In this document: one piece after another, positions 1-9,700 of the stretch
How positions within the stretch are numbered: the stretch's first letter is position 1
Layout: each line of letters starts with the position of its first letter
Assembly (NCBI RefSeq): GCF_006874585.1
Contig: NZ_CP029762.1
Location: forward strand, 527,922 to 591,921
DNA: 64,000 nt
Direction of reading: 5' to 3'
Origin: Sphingomonas sp. IC081
GTDB taxonomy: Bacteria; Pseudomonadota; Alphaproteobacteria; Sphingomonadales; Sphingomonadaceae
Program-made: the position numbers and the translations under genes
The notes under the pieces: model-generated
The model's input: only the letters and a program-made list of their open reading frames with translations
The model's database searches: none
Told to the model about the DNA's origin: nothing

Positions 1-530
1 TCGGCGCCCTCGCCAGTGACCGGTTCGATCTCTACCCGGCGGACCTGCGCGAAGCGATCGACGCCCTCAACGACGAGATCTATCCCCGCCTCAACAACGG
101 CGTCTACCGCAGCGGGTTCGCGACGACGCAGCTTGCCTACGAGGAGGCCTTTGCCGACGTGTTCGGCGCGCTCGACGATCTCGAACAGCGGCTGGGCGGG
201 GGTGGTCCCTACCTGTTCGGCAGCCGCGTGACCGAAACCGACCTGCGCCTGTTCGTGACGCTGGTGCGCTTCGATGCGGCCTATCACGGCCTGTTCAAGT
301 GCAACTTGCGCCGTATCGCCGACTATCCCGCGCTTTCGGCATACCAGACACGCATGCTGGAACTTCCCGGCCTGCGCGAAACCGTCAGCATCGATCACAT
401 CAAGCGCGGCTACTATTCGATCAAGGCGCTCAATCCCAACGGGATCGTGCCCCTCGGCCCGCAGCTTGCCGACTTCCCCCCGGCCCAGACTGCGCCGATA
501 GCGACCACCCCGGTGGAGACACCTGCGTGA
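1..530 (+). CDS. Glutathionyl-hydroquinone reductase, C-terminal part (5' end outside window)
   Basis: The reading frame is open from base 3 and ends at 530, giving about 175 residues of the C-terminal helical domain of a glutathione S-transferase-fold protein. The tail near HIKRGYYSIKALNP followed by NGIVPLGP is characteristic of the Xi-class/YqjG-ECM4 family. These enzymes use glutathione to reduce glutathionyl-hydroquinones in the cytoplasm. The N-terminal thioredoxin-like domain with the catalytic cysteine lies outside the window, so activity cannot be judged. The stop overlaps the GTG start of the next gene, suggesting co-transcription. Confidence 0.9.
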   Translation, partial: GALASDRFDLYPADLREAIDALNDEIYPRLNNGVYRSGFATTQLAYEEAFADVFGALDDLEQRLGGGGPYLFGSRVTETDLRLFVTLVRFDAAYHGLFKCNLRRIADYPALSAYQTRMLELPGLRETVSIDHIKRGYYSIKALNPNGIVPLGPQLADFPPAQTAPIATTPVETPA

Positions 531-1141
531 ACACGTCGCTTGTCATCCTGCTCCACGGCGTCGGCAGCAATGGCGCCGACCTTGCCGGGCTCGGCCAGCT
601 CTGGCGGCAGCAATTGCCCGAAGCGCGGTTCGTGTCCCCCGACGCGCCCTTTGCGTTCGACGGCGGCGGGGCGGGACGGCAATGGTTCAGCCTTGCCGGT
701 GTCACTGCCGACAACCGCCCGGCCCGTGTCGAGGCCGCCCGCGCCGCCTTCGACGGCGTGATCGCCCCGATCGTTGCCGCGCAGGGCCTCGAGGACCGGC
801 TGGACCGCGTCGCGCTGGTCGGTTTTTCGCAAGGCACCATCATGGCGCTCGATGCGGTCGTCTCGGGCCGCTGGCCGGTGGCGGCGCTGCTCGGCTATTC
901 GGGCCGCCTCGTTTCGCCCGGGCCGTTCGCGCCGTCACCGCGCACGCGCGTTGCCCTGATCCACGGCGGCAGCGATCCGGTGATCCCGCCCGCCGAAACC
1001 ACCGATGCCGCCACCCGCCTTGCCGCCCTCGGCATCGCGGCCGGGAGCACGATCCTGCCGGGCCTCGGCCACACCATCAGCCGTGAAGGCGCGGAAATCG
1101 GCGCCGCCTTTCTCGCCGCATCCCTCGCCCCGACCGGCTGA
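527..1141 (+). CDS. Alpha/beta hydrolase of the carboxylesterase/phospholipase family
   Basis: 204 residues, starting at a GTG that overlaps the upstream stop (GTGA). The N-terminus shows a beta strand plus LLHGVGSNG oxyanion loop, the nucleophile elbow is GFSQGT, and a late GLGHTIS supplies the catalytic histidine; an aspartate is expected in the GGSDPVIP segment. This layout and length match the small carboxylesterase/lysophospholipase group (YpfH/EstB type). No signal peptide, so cytoplasmic. The substrate cannot be read from sequence. The overlap implies translational coupling with the glutathionyl-hydroquinone reductase gene. Confidence 0.85.
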   Translation: MNTSLVILLHGVGSNGADLAGLGQLWRQQLPEARFVSPDAPFAFDGGGAGRQWFSLAGVTADNRPARVEAARAAFDGVIAPIVAAQGLEDRLDRVALVGFSQGTIMALDAVVSGRWPVAALLGYSGRLVSPGPFAPSPRTRVALIHGGSDPVIPPAETTDAATRLAALGIAAGSTILPGLGHTISREGAEIGAAFLAASLAPTG

Positions 1142-1146
1142 CACCG

Positions 1147-2040
1147 TCAGCGCAGGACATCCCCTTCGGGCGCGAGCGGGGGCGGCAGGTCCGCCTCGCC
1201 CAGGATCGCCAGCATCTCGCGCTCGATGGTGCGCGCCATGGCGTCAAGCGGCAGATCGTTGGGTTCGAGGCCGAACGGATCCTCCAGCTGGTCGCCCAGC
1301 GCATCGAGCCCGAAGAACGTGTAGCTGACCAGCAGCACCGGCAGCAGCGTCCACCAGCCCAGCGTGCCCGCCAGCGCAAACGGCAGGGCCAGGCAGAAGA
1401 TATAGGCGGTGCGGTGCAGCAGCAGCGAGTAGCTGAACGGCACCGGGGTCAGCGCGATGCGCTCGCAGCCCGCCTGCACTTGCGCCATGAGGTGCAGCTG
1501 CTCCTCGATCAGCGAATGGTGGATCGGCGCGATACGGCCGTCGCGCATCAGCGTCAGGCAGCGCTGGCCGAGCCCGTGGAGCAGCGCGTCGGTCGGGTTC
1601 ACCGCCGTCACCGGGGCGCCCTCGCAGTGGCGGGCAATGGCGGCCGGTTCATCGCCCCCGCGCAGCCGCGCGGCGAGCCCTGCGGCAAAACCAGCGGCAC
1701 CCGTCAGCACCAGGCGGCGCTCGGCCTCGTCCAGGATCGAGACCCGCCGGGCCAGCGAACGGCAGGCAATCACCAGCGATCCCCAGAGCTTGCGCCCTTC
1801 CCACCAGCGGTCATAGCACGCGTTGTTGCGGAAGCTCATGAAGATCGACAGGGCAATGCCGATCAGCGTGAAGGGAATGGCGCTGATCTGCGCGAACAGG
1901 CCCGGATGCGCCTCGGCCGCAAGCACCGCGGCCACGGCAATCAGCGCGATGACCGCCAGCCGTCCCGCGATCCGGGGCAGGATCGACCCGCTGACCGCGA
2001 AGGCGACTTCCCACAGACCGGGCTTGGGCCGGACGATCAT
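1147..2040 (-). CDS. Bestrophin family (UPF0187) ion channel protein
   Basis: 297 residues. The N-terminus MIVRPKPGLWEVAF is followed by two hydrophobic segments. Then comes the bestrophin signature around SFRNNACYDRWWEGRKLWGS, and two more hydrophobic segments near residues 210-250 (IFCLALPFALAGTLGWW). Bacterial bestrophins form pentameric inner-membrane channels; the ion carried here is not known. It is the last gene of a minus-strand run after the aldehyde dehydrogenase and the gamma-glutamylcyclotransferase-like gene, 9 bases after the latter's stop. The gene converges with the upstream esterase gene with only 5 bases between stops. Confidence 0.85.
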   Translation of the reverse strand: MIVRPKPGLWEVAFAVSGSILPRIAGRLAVIALIAVAAVLAAEAHPGLFAQISAIPFTLIGIALSIFMSFRNNACYDRWWEGRKLWGSLVIACRSLARRVSILDEAERRLVLTGAAGFAAGLAARLRGGDEPAAIARHCEGAPVTAVNPTDALLHGLGQRCLTLMRDGRIAPIHHSLIEEQLHLMAQVQAGCERIALTPVPFSYSLLLHRTAYIFCLALPFALAGTLGWWTLLPVLLVSYTFFGLDALGDQLEDPFGLEPNDLPLDAMARTIEREMLAILGEADLPPPLAPEGDVLR

Positions 2041-2049
2041 GGCGCCGCC

Positions 2050-2421
2050 CTATCCGCGCGCGCTGACGGGATCGCCGTAGACAAACGCCACCCAGCCCGA
2101 GCGCAGGGTCACCGGATGGCGGATATAGTCCACCTCGTAATCGTCGGCGCGGGCGAGTTCCTCGGCGGTGAGGCGGAAGACCACGCCTTCCACCGCATCC
2201 TCGGGATCGTCGCTGCGCTCGACCATCGGGTGCCAGCGCTTGCCGCTCTTGGCGATGACGTCGGGATCGGTGATCTCGATCAGGCGGCTGCGCCAGCCGG
2301 CCATGGCATCCGGCTCGCCGGTCAGCAGGCGGCCGAACAGCGCCTGCTGCACTTCGCTCTGGCGCAGGGTGCCATAGGAAAAGACGAGGATGTCCTTCAC
2401 GCGTTCCACTTGTTCACTCAC
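2050..2421 (-). CDS. Gamma-glutamylcyclotransferase-like (AIG2 fold) protein
   Basis: 123 residues, GTG start 6 bases after the aldehyde dehydrogenase stop. The first strand LVFSYGTLR is the substrate loop of the AIG2/GGCT fold, and the acidic LARADDYE segment fits the position of the catalytic glutamate/aspartate. Related proteins release 5-oxoproline from gamma-glutamyl amines or peptides, but many AIG2-like members have unknown substrates. Cytoplasmic. Position between an aldehyde dehydrogenase and a bestrophin suggests a small operon, with no clear shared pathway. Confidence 0.8.
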   Translation of the reverse strand: MSEQVERVKDILVFSYGTLRQSEVQQALFGRLLTGEPDAMAGWRSRLIEITDPDVIAKSGKRWHPMVERSDDPEDAVEGVVFRLTAEELARADDYEVDYIRHPVTLRSGWVAFVYGDPVSARG

Positions 2422-2427
2422 GCCCGT

Positions 2428-3834
2428 TTACTCGGCCAGCGCCACGTTGACGATGCGCGGCTGGGTGAAATCTTCCATGCCTTCTATACCTTGCTGACGG
2501 CCGATGCCCGATTGTTTTGCCCCGCCGAAGGGTACGTCCCACGGCAGGTCGAGATGACGGTTGACCCAGACCGTGCCGCACTCGATCCGCGAGGCGACCG
2601 CGAGGCCGCGCTCGGCATCGGACGTCCAGACGCTGGCGGCTAGGCCGTATTCGCTGGCGTTGACTTGCGCAATCGCGGCGTCGAGATCGTCGTAGGCCTG
2701 CACCGGCAGGACCGGGCCGAACTGCTCCTCGCGCACCAGGCGGGCATCGTCGGGCAGGTCGCGCACGATGGTCGGCGCGATGAAGAAACCATCGCCCGGA
2801 ACCGGGGCGCCGCCGGCAACGATGGTGCCCTGCGCGCGCGCCTCGGCGATGTAGGCCTGCACTTTCTCGAACTGGGTGCGGTTCTGGATCGGGCCGATGG
2901 TGGTGCCCTGCTCCATGCCGTCGCCGATCACGGCCGCGCGGGCCAGTTCGGCAAGCGCGTCGCACAGCGCGTCGACCTTGCCGCGCGGGGCATAGACCCG
3001 CTTGATGGCGAGGCAGACCTGGCCGGAATTGGTCGTCGCGCCCGCGTAGATGTGCGGGGCGACCTTGGCGATGTCGGCATCGCCAAGCACCAGCGCGGCG
3101 TCGTTGCCGCCCAGTTCGAGCGTGAAGCGCTTGAGGGTGTCGGCCGCGCTGGCCAGCACTTTCTTGCCGGTCGGAGTGGAGCCGGTGAAGCTGACATGGG
3201 CAACGCCGGGATGACGGCTGAGCAGCGCGCCCAGGTCGTTGGCGTCGGTGAGCGTCTGGAACACCCCGGCAGGCAGCACCGAGGCAGCGACTTCGCCGAG
3301 CAGCAGCGTCGCCAGCGGGGTCGACGGGGCCGGCTTGGCGATGAGGACATTGCCGGTGACCAGTGCGGGGGCCATCTTCACGGCCAGCAGCAGCAGCGGG
3401 TAGTTCCACGGCGTGATCGCCGCGACCACGCCCAGCGGATAGCGCTGCTCGACGATGCGCTCCTTCGCGGTTTCCCGCAGGACACGCGGTTCGAGCTGCT
3501 GTTGCGCATAGTAGGCGAAGGCGGAAATGCTGGCGGCCACTTCGCCGCGTGCCTGATCGAGTGGCTTGCCCTGCTCCAGCGTCAGGATGCGGGCAAAATC
3601 CTCGGCCCGCGCCTCGATCGCGGCGGCCAGACGCTCCAGGAAGGCGCCGCGCTCGGCATAGCCCAGCGCCGCCCAGGCCGGAAATGCATGGCGGGCAGCG
3701 GCAATGGCCTGCTCGGCCTGCGCATCGTCGGCACGCGGCGCCTGCGCGAAGACGCGCCCGGTCGCCGGATTGACGACTTCAAGCGTCGAAGCGCCCGGCA
3801 CAAGCGTGCCGCCGATGAGAAGTTGGTAATCCAT
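2428..3834 (-). CDS. NAD(P)-dependent aldehyde dehydrogenase
   Basis: 468 residues, the usual ALDH length. The cofactor domain has ITPWNYPLLL; the general-base glutamate is in LELGGNDAAL, the catalytic cysteine in NSGQVCLAIKR, and the C-terminus carries PFGGAKQSGIGRQQG. It oxidises an aldehyde to the carboxylate using NAD(P)+; the substrate is not evident. I chose the ATG at 3834 because a GAGG lies 8 bases upstream of it. The alternative ATG at 3840 leaves only 2 bases. A longer upstream extension to 3954 lacks family similarity. First gene of a minus-strand run with the GGCT-like and bestrophin genes. Confidence 0.9.
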   Translation of the reverse strand: MDYQLLIGGTLVPGASTLEVVNPATGRVFAQAPRADDAQAEQAIAAARHAFPAWAALGYAERGAFLERLAAAIEARAEDFARILTLEQGKPLDQARGEVAASISAFAYYAQQQLEPRVLRETAKERIVEQRYPLGVVAAITPWNYPLLLLAVKMAPALVTGNVLIAKPAPSTPLATLLLGEVAASVLPAGVFQTLTDANDLGALLSRHPGVAHVSFTGSTPTGKKVLASAADTLKRFTLELGGNDAALVLGDADIAKVAPHIYAGATTNSGQVCLAIKRVYAPRGKVDALCDALAELARAAVIGDGMEQGTTIGPIQNRTQFEKVQAYIAEARAQGTIVAGGAPVPGDGFFIAPTIVRDLPDDARLVREEQFGPVLPVQAYDDLDAAIAQVNASEYGLAASVWTSDAERGLAVASRIECGTVWVNRHLDLPWDVPFGGAKQSGIGRQQGIEGMEDFTQPRIVNVALAE

Positions 3835-3949
3835 GCGCATAACCTCGGGGGGCCGACAGAGGGGCCCGCAGGCGCATGGGCCAAAAGCCTGGCGGCGGCA
3901 ACCCCGCAGGCGCGGTTGTCCGCCCAGAACCTGCAAAACTGCGCCGGAT

Positions 3950-3984
3950 CCCATTGGCGCTCCGGTAAAAACCGCGCCAATGGG
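3950..3984 (-). terminator. Perfect 11-bp inverted repeat downstream of the beta-propeller gene
   Basis: CCCATTGGCGC at 3950-3960 pairs exactly with GCGCCAATGGG at 3974-3984 around a 13-base loop. A second, shorter hairpin (CAGCCC 4001-4006 with GGGCTG 4014-4019) sits directly after the stop of the gene at 4022. Neither is followed by a run of T on the minus strand, so termination is an inference from position at the end of the long operon. Confidence 0.5.
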
Positions 3985-4021
3985 ACGCTCAGGTCATGCT
4001 CAGCCCCTCTTCAGGGCTGTT

Positions 4022-4951
4022 CTACTTCCCGAAAAGGACGGACTTGGGCCACCATGTCAGCGTGTGCTGGTCATGCGCCGTGGTCCAGAGCCCCTCTGCC
4101 GTATAACGCAGCGCCCCGCTGCCGGCGGCCTTGCCAGCCCGCTTTTCGACCGTCATCGTCGCCGGATCGATGGCCACAAAGACCTGATCGTCAGTCGTGC
4201 GCAGCCAGACCTTGCCGCCGCCGGTATCGATATCGCCCCACTTGAGGTTGGCGCCCACCTTGACGCGGCCGGTAACGGCAACGCTGGCGGGATCGATCCG
4301 CGCGACCGTGCCATCGCCCTGTTCCTGCACCCAGACGCCGCCTTCCCCGGCCGCGAGGAAGCCCGGCTCCTTGCCGAGCGGCGCCTTGCCGACAACGGTG
4401 TTGGTGGCCGGATCGATGCGCTGCAGGGTCTGCTGCGTGGCGCTGACCGCCCAGAGTGAGCCGAGCCCGAACGCAAGATACCAGGTACCCGGATCGACCG
4501 TTACCGAACTCGCCACCACATTGGTGGCGGGATCGATCCGCGCGATCTTGCCCGCCGCGTCGCTGGCGACCCAGATCGAGCCCGCCCCGGCCACGACGTT
4601 CAGTTCACCTGCCGGATTGGCAATGCCGGTGGGGATCGTCGCCAGCAGCTTCGCGGTCTTCACGTCGATGCGCTTGACCGCGCCTTCCTTGCAATCCGCC
4701 ACCCAGAGCGAGCCCTCGGCAATCGCCATGGCCCCGCAGGGGCGGGTCACCGGCACTTCCGCAAGTTTGCCCTCTCGCGACCATTGCTCGACCTTGCCGC
4801 GATTGGTCGCCCAGACGGTCTTGCCGTCCACCGCCAGGAAATCCGCGAAGCCCGGCACCTGGATGACCTGCTCTTCCTGAGCATGGGCGGTGGTCGAAAT
4901 CGTCGCCAAAGCACCGGCTGCCGCCAGAGCCATCAATCCGAACTTGCGCAT
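4022..4951 (-). CDS. Secreted Vgb/YncE-like beta-propeller protein
   Basis: 309 residues. A Sec signal peptide (MRKFGLMALAAAGALA... cleaved near AHAQ) precedes repeated blades of the form GSLWVxD/GSIWVAS... with RIDPATN repeats about every 42 residues. This is the NHL/YVTN beta-propeller pattern of virginiamycin B lyase-like and YncE-like proteins. Function is unknown; likely a periplasmic binding or lyase-like protein. It begins 29 bases after the allophanate hydrolase stop, so it may be the last gene of the guanidine/urea operon, though no published role links the two. Confidence 0.75.
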   Translation of the reverse strand: MRKFGLMALAAAGALATISTTAHAQEEQVIQVPGFADFLAVDGKTVWATNRGKVEQWSREGKLAEVPVTRPCGAMAIAEGSLWVADCKEGAVKRIDVKTAKLLATIPTGIANPAGELNVVAGAGSIWVASDAAGKIARIDPATNVVASSVTVDPGTWYLAFGLGSLWAVSATQQTLQRIDPATNTVVGKAPLGKEPGFLAAGEGGVWVQEQGDGTVARIDPASVAVTGRVKVGANLKWGDIDTGGGKVWLRTTDDQVFVAIDPATMTVEKRAGKAAGSGALRYTAEGLWTTAHDQHTLTWWPKSVLFGK

Positions 4952-4980
4952 ATGTCCCCCCTTCGGGCTTGGCGACAGGA

Positions 4981-6750
4981 TCAGGCGGCGCGGGCGATGA
5001 AGGCGCGCCAGCCGCCGAGGCTGGTGATGTCTTCAGCGCCGGTGATCGCGCGCGGTTCGGCCACGAAGCCCTTCACGCTGGAACCGTCCGCCAGCGTCAC
5101 CGTACCGATGGCAAGCGGGGCGGGGACTTCGACGACGAAGCTGCCGAACTCGGCCACGCCCAATTCGTAGACTTCAACGGCGATCGGCGCGCCGTCCTCG
5201 CTATGGATCAGCGCGGGCTTGGGCGGCACGCTGTCGGCCATGGCGTAGAGACGGTAGGTGGGTGCGGTTTCGAACGCGCCGACGAACTTGGCGTCGCGCG
5301 AGGTCAGCTGCCAGTGGAGCGGCATGTCCTTGAGATGGGCTCCAACGACGGCGAGTTTCACAGTCTGCATCTTTCCCTCCAGATCGAGTGATGGCGGCGG
5401 CGGAAGATCCGCGACCGAAAGGTAGGCGTCGGCCACGTCCAGCAGGGCGCGGTCGGTGTCGGCGGGGCCGATCAGGGTGATCCCGAAGCCCGTGGCATTG
5501 GCGCGAATGCCTGCGGGCACGGCCAGCGCGGCCATGTCGAGCAGGTTCACGAAATTGGTGTAGAGCCCGAGATTGCTGTTGAGCGCGACCGGCGCCGCCA
5601 GCAGTTCGGACACGCGGTACGTGGTGCCCGTGGTCGGGAAGGCCATCATGTCGATGTCCCCCCACAGCAGGTCCGCATGGCGCTTGATCGCGGCAAGGCG
5701 GTACATGCCGTTGAACAGCTCCACCGCGCTGACATCCGCGCCGGGCTCGACGATGGAGCGGACGGTCGGGTCGATGGCATCGGGGTTTGCCGTCAAGAGC
5801 GCCTCGACCGCAGCGGTACGCTCGGCCACCCAGGGACCGCCGTAAAGCAGTTGGGCAGCCTCCAGCAGCGGGGCGAGGTCGATCTCGACGAGTTCGCCAA
5901 GCTGCGCGAGGTTTTCCAGCGCCCGGTCGTAGAGGAATTCGGATTCGGCATCGCCGAACCACACGCGCTGCTCGCGGCGCGGCACGCCGATGCGCTTGCT
6001 GGCGAGCGGCTTGTCCGCCAGCGGTTTGGAATAAGCATCGGCCTCATCGAACGCCGCCACTACGCTGTCGACCAGCCGCGCGTCAGCGGTGTCGTCGGTG
6101 AAGACGGTGATGCAGTCGAGCGTGCGGCAGGCCGGGACGAGGCCCTGCGTGCTCCAGCGGCCCTTGGTGGGCTTGAAGCCGATCAAGTGGTTAAACGCTG
6201 CCGGAACGCGGCCCGAACCGGCGGTATCGGTGCCCAGCGCAAAGGCCACCAGCCCCGCCGCGACGGTGACCGACGAGCCCGAACTCGACCCGCCACTGAC
6301 ATAGGCAAGGTTGGAGGCATTGCGCGGAATGCCGTAAGGGCTGCGGGTGCCGACAAGGCCGGTCGCGAACTGGTCGAGGTTGGTCTTGCCGACGCAAAGC
6401 GCGCCCGCAGCCAGCAGCCGCTCGACCACCGTTGCCGAGGCTTCGGGGCGATAGGCAAAGTCCGGGCAGGCCGCCGTGGTATCGAGGCCGGTGACATCGA
6501 TGTTGTCCTTCACCGCGAAGGGAACGCCCGCCAGCGGCAGGCTCTCCCCGGCGGCCACGCGGGCATCGATGGCGCGGGCGGCGGCGAGAAGATCTTCCCG
6601 CGCCGCGCGGCTGATCCAGATCTGCGGCTGAACCGCGTCGTAAGCCTCGACCCTGGCGAGGGTATCCTCGGCCACGGCCACGGCGCTGGTGCGGCCCGCA
6701 TTGACGGCAGCGGCAATCTCGGCCGCGCTCAGGCGATCCGGCGCGCTCAT
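4981..6750 (-). CDS. atzF: Allophanate hydrolase
   Basis: 589 residues. The amidase-signature catalytic triad is visible: Lys in FAVKDNIDVTG, cis-Ser in GGSSSGSSV and nucleophile Ser in GTDTAGSGR. A C-terminal domain of about 130 residues (from MQTVKLAVVGAHL) distinguishes AtzF from other amidases. It hydrolyses allophanate to ammonia and CO2, finishing what the neighbouring carboxylase starts. I start the gene at the ATG at 6750, which overlaps the carboxylase stop (ATGA). A longer in-frame extension upstream runs antisense-like inside the carboxylase gene and has no family similarity. Confidence 0.93.
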   Translation of the reverse strand: MSAPDRLSAAEIAAAVNAGRTSAVAVAEDTLARVEAYDAVQPQIWISRAAREDLLAAARAIDARVAAGESLPLAGVPFAVKDNIDVTGLDTTAACPDFAYRPEASATVVERLLAAGALCVGKTNLDQFATGLVGTRSPYGIPRNASNLAYVSGGSSSGSSVTVAAGLVAFALGTDTAGSGRVPAAFNHLIGFKPTKGRWSTQGLVPACRTLDCITVFTDDTADARLVDSVVAAFDEADAYSKPLADKPLASKRIGVPRREQRVWFGDAESEFLYDRALENLAQLGELVEIDLAPLLEAAQLLYGGPWVAERTAAVEALLTANPDAIDPTVRSIVEPGADVSAVELFNGMYRLAAIKRHADLLWGDIDMMAFPTTGTTYRVSELLAAPVALNSNLGLYTNFVNLLDMAALAVPAGIRANATGFGITLIGPADTDRALLDVADAYLSVADLPPPPSLDLEGKMQTVKLAVVGAHLKDMPLHWQLTSRDAKFVGAFETAPTYRLYAMADSVPPKPALIHSEDGAPIAVEVYELGVAEFGSFVVEVPAPLAIGTVTLADGSSVKGFVAEPRAITGAEDITSLGGWRAFIARAA

Positions 6751-9700
6751 GCGTGCTGCCTCAGCGCGAGCATGGGCGCACCGGGTTGCAGCGACTGCCC
6801 TTCGCGCATGTAGAGGACTTCGACCGTGCCCCGGCCGGGGCTTTCCACCGGACATTCCATTTTCATAGCCTCGATCACGGCGATCTTGTCGCCCGCTTCC
6901 ACCACGTCGCCTGCCGAGACGAGCAGCATCGAGACGACACCGCCGTAGGGCGCCTCGACCAGATTGGAGCCATCCGGCACCTCGATGGCCGCTTCCACCG
7001 CCACGTCCGCTTCGGCGGCATCGGCGGCGTGATCGAACTCGCCCCGGCGCTGCCAGTCGGCGCGTTCCTCGTCGAAGGCGGCCTGCCGCTTCGCCTCGAA
7101 CTCGGCGATGCCTTCGGCATTCTCGGCCAGATAGGCGCGGTAGTCGGCAAGGCGGAATTCGGAAGGCTCGATGCGGATCGAACGGCGACCCGCCGGGAAT
7201 TCGCGGCGCCAGTCGGCCAGTTCGTCCGCGCTCACGGGATAGAAGCGGATCTGGTCGAAGAAGCGCAGCAGCCAGGGCTTGCCTTCGGTGAAGGCGTCGG
7301 TCTGGCGATAGGTGTTCCAGACCTGTAGCGTGCGGCCGAAGAGCTGGTAACCGCCCGGCCCTTCCATGCCGTAGATGCACATGTAGGCGCCGCCGATGCC
7401 CACGACGTTGGGCGGCGTCCACGTTCTGGCCGGGTTGTACTTGGTGGTGACCAGCCGGTGGCGGGGATCGACGGGGGTTGCCACCGGCGCGCCCAGATAG
7501 ACGTCGCCCAGGCCCATCACGAGGTAGTTCGCCTCGAAGATCAGGTTCTCCACCGCATCGGCATCGGCAAGGCCGTTGATGCGGCGAATGAACTCGATAT
7601 TGTCCGGGCACCAGGGCGCATCGTCGCGCACGGTCGCCATGTACTTCTCGATCGTCTCGATCGTCGCCGGATCGCGCCAGCTGAGCGGCAGGTGGACAAT
7701 GCGCGAGGGGATCGCGAAGTCCTCCAGATCGCCCAGCCGCTCTTCCGCCGCGATCAGCATGGCGAGCGCGGCCTTCTGGTCCATCGCCTGCCCGTCGAAG
7801 TGCAACTGGAGCGAGCGGATGCCGGGCACCACGTCGATGATGCCGGGCAGCGCGAGCCGCTCCAGCTCGGTCATCAGCGCATGGACGCGGATGCGCAGCT
7901 CGATGTCGAGCACGATCGGGCCGTATTCGACAAGGATATTGCGATCGCCCTGCTGGCGATAGACCGTGCGCGGACGGCCCGGCCCTTCGGGGATTTCGGC
8001 AAGGATGGGCGAAAGCGTCTCCACCGCCCGCGCCGGGGACAAGGCCGGCACTGCGCCGGTTTCGACAAGGCCGCGCTGCATGGCATCGGCCTGGGTCGCA
8101 TCCGCGATGTTCACCGGCACGAAGCGCAGCTTGTCGCCCGGCGTCAACTGGCCGATCTTCCAGCGGTCCGCCGCGATCACCACAAACGGGCAGACGAAGC
8201 CGCCGAGCGAGGGACCGTCGGGGCCCAGGATGATCGGCATGTCGCCGGTGAAGTCCACCGCGCCGATGGCGTAGGGGTTGTCATGGATGTTCGAGGGGTG
8301 AAGGCCCGCCTCGCCGCCATCGGTGCGGGCCCAGCGCGGCTTGGGACCGATCAGGCGCACACCGGTACGGTTGGAGTTGTAGTGCACCTTCCATTCCGCC
8401 GCGAGGAACGTCTCGACGTCATCGCCGGTGAAGAAGTCCGGCGCGCCGTGCGGGCCGTAGAGCACGCGTAGGGTCCAGTCGGTCGAGATCTCCGGCAGGA
8501 CCACCTCGGGCAGCGGCGCGTCGGTGGCGTCATTTGCCAGATGCAGCGTATCGCCCGCAAGCAGACGGCGCGCGGCGTGGCCACCGAACTGGCCGAGTTC
8601 GAAGGTGCTGCGGCTGCCGAGGTAAGGCGCGATGTCGAGCCCGCCCGCGAACAGCACATAGCCGCGCATGCCGCCGCTCGATGCCCGGCCCATGGCCAGC
8701 GTCTGGCCCGCCTTTACCTCGGTGGGAACGCCCAGCGACACCGGCGCGCCATCGAGCGTCGCGCCGAAATCCGCGCCCATCAGGCAGATGCGCGCCGCCG
8801 CCACGAAGGACAGCGTCGGGCCGGTCACGGTCGCTTCCAGACCCGCCGTGCCTTCCGGATTGCCGAGCAGACGGTTGCCGAGGCGGAACGACTGGTCGTC
8901 CATCGGCCCCGAAGGCGGCACGCCCACGGCCCAGAGGTGCTGACGGCCCGGCCAGTCCTGCACGGTCGTCGCGGTGCCGCCGCTGACCACGCGGATCGAA
9001 TTGGGGTGATAGGCCACGCCGTCCAGCACGCGGGTTGAAACCTCGCCGCTGGTGAAGGCGGGGGTGCGCACCACATCGCGCAGCCAGCGCAAATTGGTCT
9101 CGATCCCGTCCACACGGCTGGCGTCGAGCGCCTTTTGCGCCGCCTCGACCGCCACTCCGCGGCTCGGTGCGTGGACGATCAGCTTGGCCAGCATCGGATC
9201 GTACCAGGCGCTGACCGTACTGCCTGCCGAGCACCATGTCTCGACGCGGATATCCTCGGGGAATTCCAGCGCCGTCAGCGTGCCCGAGGTGGGGCGGTAA
9301 TCGAGCGAAGGGTCTTCCGCATAGAGCCGCATCTGCACCGAATGGCCCTGCGGCTTCGGCGTCTCGCGGTCGAGGAAGGCGTAATCGCCCGCCGCGCCGC
9401 GCACCATCCATTCGACAAGATCGATGCCCATCACCATTTCGGTGACACCGTGCTCGACCTGAAGGCGGGTGTTCATCTCAAGGAAGAAGAACTCGGCGCG
9501 GTCGGCATCGTAGAGGAACTCGACCGTACCGGCCGAGCGGTACTTGGCAGCCTCACCCAGACGGACGGCGGCAGCGAACAGTTCGGTCCGCACGGAGTCC
9601 GGCAGCAGCGGCGCGGGCGCTTCCTCGACCACTTTCTGGTTGCGGCGCTGGAGCGAGCAATCGCGCTCGCCAAGCGCCATGACGCGGCCCTGCCCATCGC

